Assembly (NCBI GenBank): GCA_000802095.1
Contig: JUEB01000013.1
Coordinates: 124,001 to 188,000, forward strand
Reading direction: 5' to 3'
Source: Peptococcaceae bacterium BICA1-7
GTDB lineage: Bacteria; Bacillota; Desulfotomaculia; Desulfotomaculales; Desulfocucumaceae
DNA length: 64,000 nucleotides
Part shown: positions 59,460 to 64,000 of the stretch, piece by piece
How positions within the stretch are numbered: the first letter of the stretch is position 1
Layout: each line of letters opens with the position of its first letter
Program-made: the position numbers and the translations under genes
Notes under the pieces: generated by a model
The model's database searches: none
The model's input: only the letters and a program-made list of their open reading frames with translations
Told to the model about the DNA's origin: nothing

Positions 59460-60956
59460 TTAACTAATCGGGAAAAAGACAGTAAAAGTTGTCCCGTGTC
59501 CTGGCTTGCTTTCAACTTTTACAAACCCTTTGTGAATTTCAATTATTTTTTTACTGATGGCCAGCCCCAGCCCGCTACCCCCCGCTTTCACGGAATAATA
59601 GGGCTCAAATATTTGATCCAGCTGTTCCTCGGGTATTCCTATTCCGGTGTCTTTAAAGGCGAGGCCAATCATATCTTCCTTGGGGAGAATATCGACACTT
59701 AGCCGGCCCCCTCCCGGCATTGCCTGCACTGCGTTAATAATTATATTTATAAAGACCTGAGTAAGTTTGTCCCTGTCACCAATTATAGTGAACACCTTTT
59801 CTGGATAATTAACCAATAAATCTACATTGTTCTTTATTAGAACCGGTAGTATGCTGTCAGTTACTGATTGTAAAAAACCATTTACAGCGATGGGCTCCAG
59901 CGACACCCGGTTGGTACTGCTAAAGCTCAACAGGTCCGTAATAAGGGTTTTTTGGCGGCACATCTGAACTTTAATCATATCCAGGCAGTCAGTGAGCTCC
60001 TGGTTTTGGTTAACCCTGGATTCCATCAGTTCGACTGTGGCCTGGACTATGGATACCGGATTGCGTAGTTCGTGAGCTATGTCAGCCACTATCCTGCCCA
60101 GAGAGGCCAGTCTTTCAGAACTTCTCAGCTGCTCAGTGAGCTTTTCCTTTTCCAGTAAGCCTGCAGCCATATTATTGACTGCCTTGCTTATTTGCCCAAG
60201 CTCACCGGGCAAATAAGGAATTCTGTGGTTTAAATTTTTTTCCAGTAAAAAAAGTCCCTCTTTTATTATGTTGACTCTGGAAGCCATTTGGTTTGTGGCT
60301 AAAATGGTGATAATCACCCCAAACAAGAATATCAACTGGGTCACAGCCAGAATTGTTTGCCTGGCGCTGGCCTCTCTTGCAAAAACCGGGTGCATTCTTT
60401 TTTCCGCCCAGATAATAGCCCTCAGCTCATTATCCACATATAGCGGCTCCAGATATTCAAGGAATTGATCGTCCCATGTCTTTCCCAGAGTGGTAATGGC
60501 CTTGCCGCTTGAAGCAACTGCGTTGATTCCTTCCCTGGTTTCCTCTAAAATACGATCCTTCCTGAGTATCTGACCTTCTCCGCCGGGTGGGCGGTAATCG
60601 TGAAGATAGCCCTCAATAAAAATGCTGCTGGATTTTATATTATAAATACAAAGCCTGATTTGATCGTTTCTACCGGCCAGCAGAGGGCCGGCGGCAGTTC
60701 TGAAGGAGTCCTCCAACAGTATTTCAAAATTATTTTGTGGTTCCCTGGATTGTTTTAGTGCTATCTGTTCCTGTATTTTTGAGTTCATTTCCTTCACCAC
60801 TCCCATCAGTTCTTTTTCCATATCTCCTATTAGGAAGTCATCGGTTCTGGAAACAAAGAAAAAATTGTAAACCAGCATCATTATTGGTGCTATCAGGACA
60901 ATACATACTGCTGTCAGCATCTGGGTTTTATAGCTCCGCTGGAAAAAGTTGAACAT
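59460..60956 (-). CDS. Membrane sensor histidine kinase
   Basis: A 498-residue sensor kinase: membrane segment near residues 14-33, an extracytoplasmic domain (about 34-205; seems to be a degenerate Cache/PAS-like fold), second membrane segment near 207-228, HAMP (about 229-280), HisKA with IAHELRNPVSIV (phospho-His near 300) and HATPase with FKDTGIGIPEEQLDQIF and GSGLGLAISKKII. RBS GGAGAGGGA precedes the ATG. It pairs with the receiver protein downstream. Signal unknown. Confidence 0.92.
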   Translation of the reverse strand: MFNFFQRSYKTQMLTAVCIVLIAPIMMLVYNFFFVSRTDDFLIGDMEKELMGVVKEMNSKIQEQIALKQSREPQNNFEILLEDSFRTAAGPLLAGRNDQIRLCIYNIKSSSIFIEGYLHDYRPPGGEGQILRKDRILEETREGINAVASSGKAITTLGKTWDDQFLEYLEPLYVDNELRAIIWAEKRMHPVFAREASARQTILAVTQLIFLFGVIITILATNQMASRVNIIKEGLFLLEKNLNHRIPYLPGELGQISKAVNNMAAGLLEKEKLTEQLRSSERLASLGRIVADIAHELRNPVSIVQATVELMESRVNQNQELTDCLDMIKVQMCRQKTLITDLLSFSSTNRVSLEPIAVNGFLQSVTDSILPVLIKNNVDLLVNYPEKVFTIIGDRDKLTQVFINIIINAVQAMPGGGRLSVDILPKEDMIGLAFKDTGIGIPEEQLDQIFEPYYSVKAGGSGLGLAISKKIIEIHKGFVKVESKPGHGTTFTVFFPIS

Positions 60957-61385
60957 TAAATCCCTCTCCGTATGCCCGGCACTCTGCTTATGAATGCCTA
61001 TCCATAGGCCGGGTTATCTATTTATTTTTTAAAAATAGTTGATTATAGTAATAAACACTTTTTATCATTGTGAAATTTATTACAACCATGGGTGTAATAA
61101 CCCACGGCTTTTAATTTAGGGACATTGTACTATAATTCCATCAAGAAGTCAGCAGCTAATTTGGAATTGTGAAATAAAGAATATGTTCCTTTGCGAGAAT
61201 GGCAGGAAAACTGCTGCAGCGTTAACCACGGATGGTGGGGATATTCCGTCTAACCAAAAAGAAGCTATTCCTCTGGAAGCGCATCTATCCACCTGACCAC
61301 GGACAGCAACCGGCAATTGTATTTTGCTGTAACCCCAAATTAAAGGGTCATTTATCCAGTTCTTCCTGACTACAGCGCTTTTCCA
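60957..61385. other. Long intergenic region with a possible small ORF
   Basis: A 429-base gap between the sigma-54 activator and the kinase gene. The kinase promoter should lie here. On the plus strand TATAAT at 61131-61136 precedes a 37-codon frame (61183-61296, MFLCENGRKTAAALTTDGGD...), but the RBS is weak. The segment CTGTAACCCCAAATTAAAGG near 61328 resembles CTGTCAACCCCAAATTAAGG near 54803, a short repeat of unknown nature. Confidence 0.3.
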
Positions 61386-63488
61386 TTATTGATGATCAGC
61401 GCCAAAAATATTGTACCGCCTCATTTTTTCATACAGCCAGGACCTGCTTATACCCAGCACCTTGGCTGCTTCCGACTTATTTCCCTGAACCCTTTGCAAA
61501 ACCTGCAGCAATGTCTCCCGGTCAATATTGTCCACCCTGTGCCCCACCGGGTAGCTTCTCTCAGGTGCAGGCCGTATATAACTCTCCCTTTGCTCCCGCA
61601 AATAAAAAGGGAGGCTTTCCACCTCCAGGGTGGGCCCGGTGGAAAAGTTTACCGCCCTTTCAATTACATTTTTCAGCTCCCGCACATTTCCCGGCCAGTG
61701 GTGGGAGAGCAATATTTTACGGGCTTTTAGCGAGATATCGTCAATCTGTATGCCGAAGGTTTTGCTAAACTCCTCCAAAAATACATGCACCAGGGGGATG
61801 ATGTCCTCGGGCCGGTGCCGCAGAGGCACTATTTTTAAATTTATCACATTCAGCCTGTAAAACAGGTCCTGGCGAAACTCCCCCAGTTGGACCTTTTGCA
61901 GTAGATCCTGGTTGGTGGCCGCAATTATTCTCAAATCTACTTTAATGGTCACATTGCTGCCCACCGGCTCAAAACATTTATCCTGCAAAACCCGCAGCAG
62001 CTTGCTTTGCAGGTTGCGGGACATATCACCTATTTCATCCAGGAACAGGGTGCCTCCGTCCGCTATGGCAAATTTCCCCTGCTTGCCCCCCTTTTGGGCG
62101 CCTGTGAAGGCGCCTGAGGCATAGCCGAAAAATTCGGACTCCAGCAGGTTTTCAGGCACAGCCGCACAGTTTATTTTGACATAAGGCCCCTTTCTCCGGG
62201 GGCTGGCGTTGTGAACGGCCTCGGCAAACAGCTCCTTGCCGGTGCCGCTCTCCCCGGTAAGCAAAATGGTGGAACCGCCCCTGGCGGCCACCTCGGCCTC
62301 CTGCTTTAACCTGCGCATTTCCCTGTTCACCGACACTATCCAGTCAAAAGTAACGGTAGTGGGGGTCTTTTTGGATTTCTCCTTGTAGTAGCTTAATTCA
62401 TGATCCATTTGGGCCAGCCTTTCGGCCAGTTCTTTCACTTCTTCCAGCCGCTGAAAAACTATTCTGCCCACCGCACCAATTACCTTACCGGCCCTGATAA
62501 TGGGTATGCAGGAAACTATATAGGGACGCCCGCCGATAACCTGGATTTGGTTGGTTTCCGCCATGCCTGTTTTAAGGGTCCTGGATAATTTTATATTCTC
62601 AATGATCCGGTTTACCGGCTTATTCAGCAGATCGGACTCCTTTTTACCCAAAAACCGGCAGGCCGCCTCGTTGACCAGAAATATTTTCTCCTGCTCATCC
62701 ACCACAATGATTGCCTCGTAGGCAATATTCAGCACGGTCAGCAGAGTTTCGTACAAACGCTTGGTGGCCTCCAACTCTGAGGCCACCTGGTCAAGATCTG
62801 TCAGCGCCTGGAAGATGATTACCGCCCCGGTGACTCCATTTTCATTCACAATAGGGCTTATATTGCACAGTGTGTTGATCCCGTTTAATTTTTGTTTTAC
62901 CCCGATAATAATCTGTGCGTCCTTATAAACAGAGGTCATATCCATGCCCGGAAGAATATCGCCGAAGAGACAGCCCTTTATCCTTTCCTGGCTAAGCCCC
63001 AGCATCTTTTCACCTGATCGGTTAATCAGCCTTATTTTGCTTTTTTTATCTATTACGATTACTCCATTGTGCATTTCATTGTAGACAGTATTAAGCTGTG
63101 CCGCCAATTTTTCGGATTCCTTAAACAGGGCCATGATCATATCAACCTTGGTAAAAATACCCAAAACCTTTCCCTGATCGTCTACAACAACACCTGTCCC
63201 CACAGGGCTGCTCTTTACAACCTTCTCAATTTCCGGATAGGGAGTGTCTACATGTATGGTCCCTACCTGGTGGTTGTAATGTCTTTCCAGGGACTCGGAT
63301 CTTTTGGCCCCGGACAGGAAGGCATCCATCAGATTAGCCTTGGTGAAAATACCCACCAGATTGCCCTGGGCATCCACCACAGGCAGCCCATCCAGCTTGC
63401 TTTGCCTCAGTATCCGGACACCCTGCTTTAAGGTGCTGTTTGAATGTAAGAGGGGCACATCCTTTGTCATAATCTCTCCCATACGCAT
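61386..63488 (-). CDS. Sigma-54-dependent activator with CBS and PAS domains
   Basis: A 700-residue enhancer-binding protein. Order seen: two CBS domains (residues 1-120), two PAS-type domains (about 130-250 and 255-360), a coiled stretch, the AAA+ sigma-54 interaction domain with LTGESGTGKELFAEAVHNAS (Walker A), the loop ESEFFGYASGAFTGAQKGGKQG (GAFTGA, contacts sigma-54), TLFLDEIGDM (Walker B) and HHWPGNVRELKN, then a Fis-type HTH (NKSEAAKVLGISRSWLYEKMRR). CBS domains bind adenine nucleotides, so it may read energy state. The target is probably the SDR gene or beyond; unknown. Confidence 0.93.
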   Translation of the reverse strand: MRMGEIMTKDVPLLHSNSTLKQGVRILRQSKLDGLPVVDAQGNLVGIFTKANLMDAFLSGAKRSESLERHYNHQVGTIHVDTPYPEIEKVVKSSPVGTGVVVDDQGKVLGIFTKVDMIMALFKESEKLAAQLNTVYNEMHNGVIVIDKKSKIRLINRSGEKMLGLSQERIKGCLFGDILPGMDMTSVYKDAQIIIGVKQKLNGINTLCNISPIVNENGVTGAVIIFQALTDLDQVASELEATKRLYETLLTVLNIAYEAIIVVDEQEKIFLVNEAACRFLGKKESDLLNKPVNRIIENIKLSRTLKTGMAETNQIQVIGGRPYIVSCIPIIRAGKVIGAVGRIVFQRLEEVKELAERLAQMDHELSYYKEKSKKTPTTVTFDWIVSVNREMRRLKQEAEVAARGGSTILLTGESGTGKELFAEAVHNASPRRKGPYVKINCAAVPENLLESEFFGYASGAFTGAQKGGKQGKFAIADGGTLFLDEIGDMSRNLQSKLLRVLQDKCFEPVGSNVTIKVDLRIIAATNQDLLQKVQLGEFRQDLFYRLNVINLKIVPLRHRPEDIIPLVHVFLEEFSKTFGIQIDDISLKARKILLSHHWPGNVRELKNVIERAVNFSTGPTLEVESLPFYLREQRESYIRPAPERSYPVGHRVDNIDRETLLQVLQRVQGNKSEAAKVLGISRSWLYEKMRRYNIFGADHQ

Positions 63489-63582
63489 GGATAGCTCCCC
63501 CTCCTCTTATTATAGAATGATTTTTGTTCAGATATTTCTCCTTTTGCTGCTGCATTCCTTCAATATTCTGCAAGAAAGAAGC

Positions 63583-63639
63583 AAAAAAGGGGACAGGCTG
63601 CTTTTTCATTCAAATGAAAAAGCAGCCTGTCCCCTTTTT
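63583..63639. repeat. GGGGACAGGCT palindrome, copy 2
   Basis: AAAAAGGGGACAGGCTGCTT and its inverse around TTTTCATT-CA-AATGAAAA give a perfect 27-bp hairpin, related to the palindrome at 38723. It follows the SDR stop codon, so it may also end that transcript. Confidence 0.82.
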
Positions 63640-63646
63640 ATAATTT

Positions 63647-64000
63647 TTACCTGGGCTGCATTCTGATAGCCCCGTCCAGGCGGATGGTGGTTCCATTGAG
63701 CATGGGGTTTTCAATAATGCTCCGGGCCAGTAGGGCATACTCCTCCGGGTACCCCAGGCGGGACGGGAAGGGGGTCATTTCTCCCAGGGCCTTCTTAACA
63801 CTATCGGGAAGGCTGTCAAACATGGGCGTCTCAAAAAGTCCCGGGGCAATAGTGATCACCCGGATGCCATATGACGCCAGCTCTCTGGCAATGGGCAGAG
63901 TCATTCCAACCACACCGCCCTTGGAGGCGCTGTAGGCCACCTGGCCGATCTGTCCCTCAAAGGCAGCCACCGAGGCAGTACTGATAATTACTCCCCGTTC
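63647..64000 (-). CDS. SDR-family dehydrogenase, C-terminal part (5' end outside the window)
   Basis: The last 117 residues of a short-chain dehydrogenase/reductase. Seen: catalytic Ser in [12 protein letters not shown], Tyr-x3-Lys in [22 protein letters not shown], then the [15 protein letters not shown] region and the [14 protein letters not shown] end. The end pattern is like 3-hydroxyacyl-CoA dehydrogenase type 2 / 3-hydroxy-2-methylbutyryl-CoA dehydrogenase, so fatty or branched acyl-CoA metabolism is likely. The frame runs to the window edge. Confidence 0.9.
   Translation of the reverse strand, partial: ERGVIISTASVAAFEGQIGQVAYSASKGGVVGMTLPIARELASYGIRVITIAPGLFETPMFDSLPDSVKKALGEMTPFPSRLGYPEEYALLARSIIENPMLNGTTIRLDGAIRMQPR

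Overview
The window reads as a chromosomal segment of a strictly anaerobic, spore-forming-type Firmicute, most like the Desulfotomaculum/Pelotomaculum group (Peptococcaceae). This is inferred from gene content, not from a marker gene: an NAD-linked multimeric [FeFe]-hydrogenase with HydE/F/G maturases, a second Tat-exported [FeFe]-hydrogenase, LUD-type lactate oxidation, lysine aminomutase/acetyltransferase osmolyte genes, anaerobic benzimidazole (cobalamin lower-ligand) genes, an SLH-domain protein, a CotJC-like catalase and an in-frame UGA that looks like selenocysteine. No rRNA, tRNA, CRISPR array or transposase gene was seen.

Layout. 1-7.5 kb: lysA (cut by the window edge) behind a lysine riboswitch, an HD protein, a structured small RNA with its own promoter and terminator, a HEAT-repeat protein next to a probable DsbA-family selenoprotein, a Mn-catalase-like protein, and a cheW-MCP pair. 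7.5-18.4 kb: a second chemoreceptor, then a lactate locus (FMN 2-hydroxyacid oxidase, FadR-type regulator, GlcD-type flavoprotein, LUD/Fe-S/CCG fusion, LutC, lactate permease). Three identical ATGGT-ATG-ACCAT-like palindromes lie upstream of the regulator, glcD and the permease, so they are the likely operators of that regulator. 18.4-31.8 kb: hydE-aspA-hydF-hydG on the minus strand diverge from a plus-strand operon that holds a sensory-type [FeFe]-hydrogenase homologue, two DRTGG proteins, two HATPase proteins and the hydABC-type hydrogenase. 32-38.6 kb: a LysR regulator and an exported [FeFe]-hydrogenase with HybA-like and NrfD/HybB-like partners, immediately next to tatC and tatA. 38.9-46.3 kb: D-amino-acid transaminase, an SLH/DUF4855 protein, a DEAD-box helicase and ablA-ablB.

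46.3-54.8 kb: a cobalamin riboswitch leads into an NCS1-family permease, cobS, cobT and bzaC-bzaD-bzaE-like genes. The set would complete the lower ligand of cobalamin, but the ThiC-like bzaA/B/F step is not here, so the permease is a candidate importer of a benzimidazole. 54.8-64 kb: a zinc-ribbon membrane protein, a TSUP-family exporter with two tiny membrane proteins, a beta/gamma-crystallin-like protein, small hypotheticals, a histidine kinase/response regulator pair, a sigma-54 activator with CBS and PAS domains, and the end of an SDR dehydrogenase.

Three things stand out. First, a short RNA motif (a conserved hairpin with loop AACAA overlapping an intrinsic terminator) occurs twice in tandem before the crystallin-like gene and once, divergently, before the TSUP operon; it looks like an undescribed riboregulator. 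Second, the cobalamin-riboswitch operon with its permease. Third, several families of degenerate repeats (heptamer arrays and GGGGACA elements) sit in many intergenic gaps and have entered coding sequence: they supply the C-termini of HydE and the permease and an in-frame insertion of about 40 residues in the BzaE-like protein.
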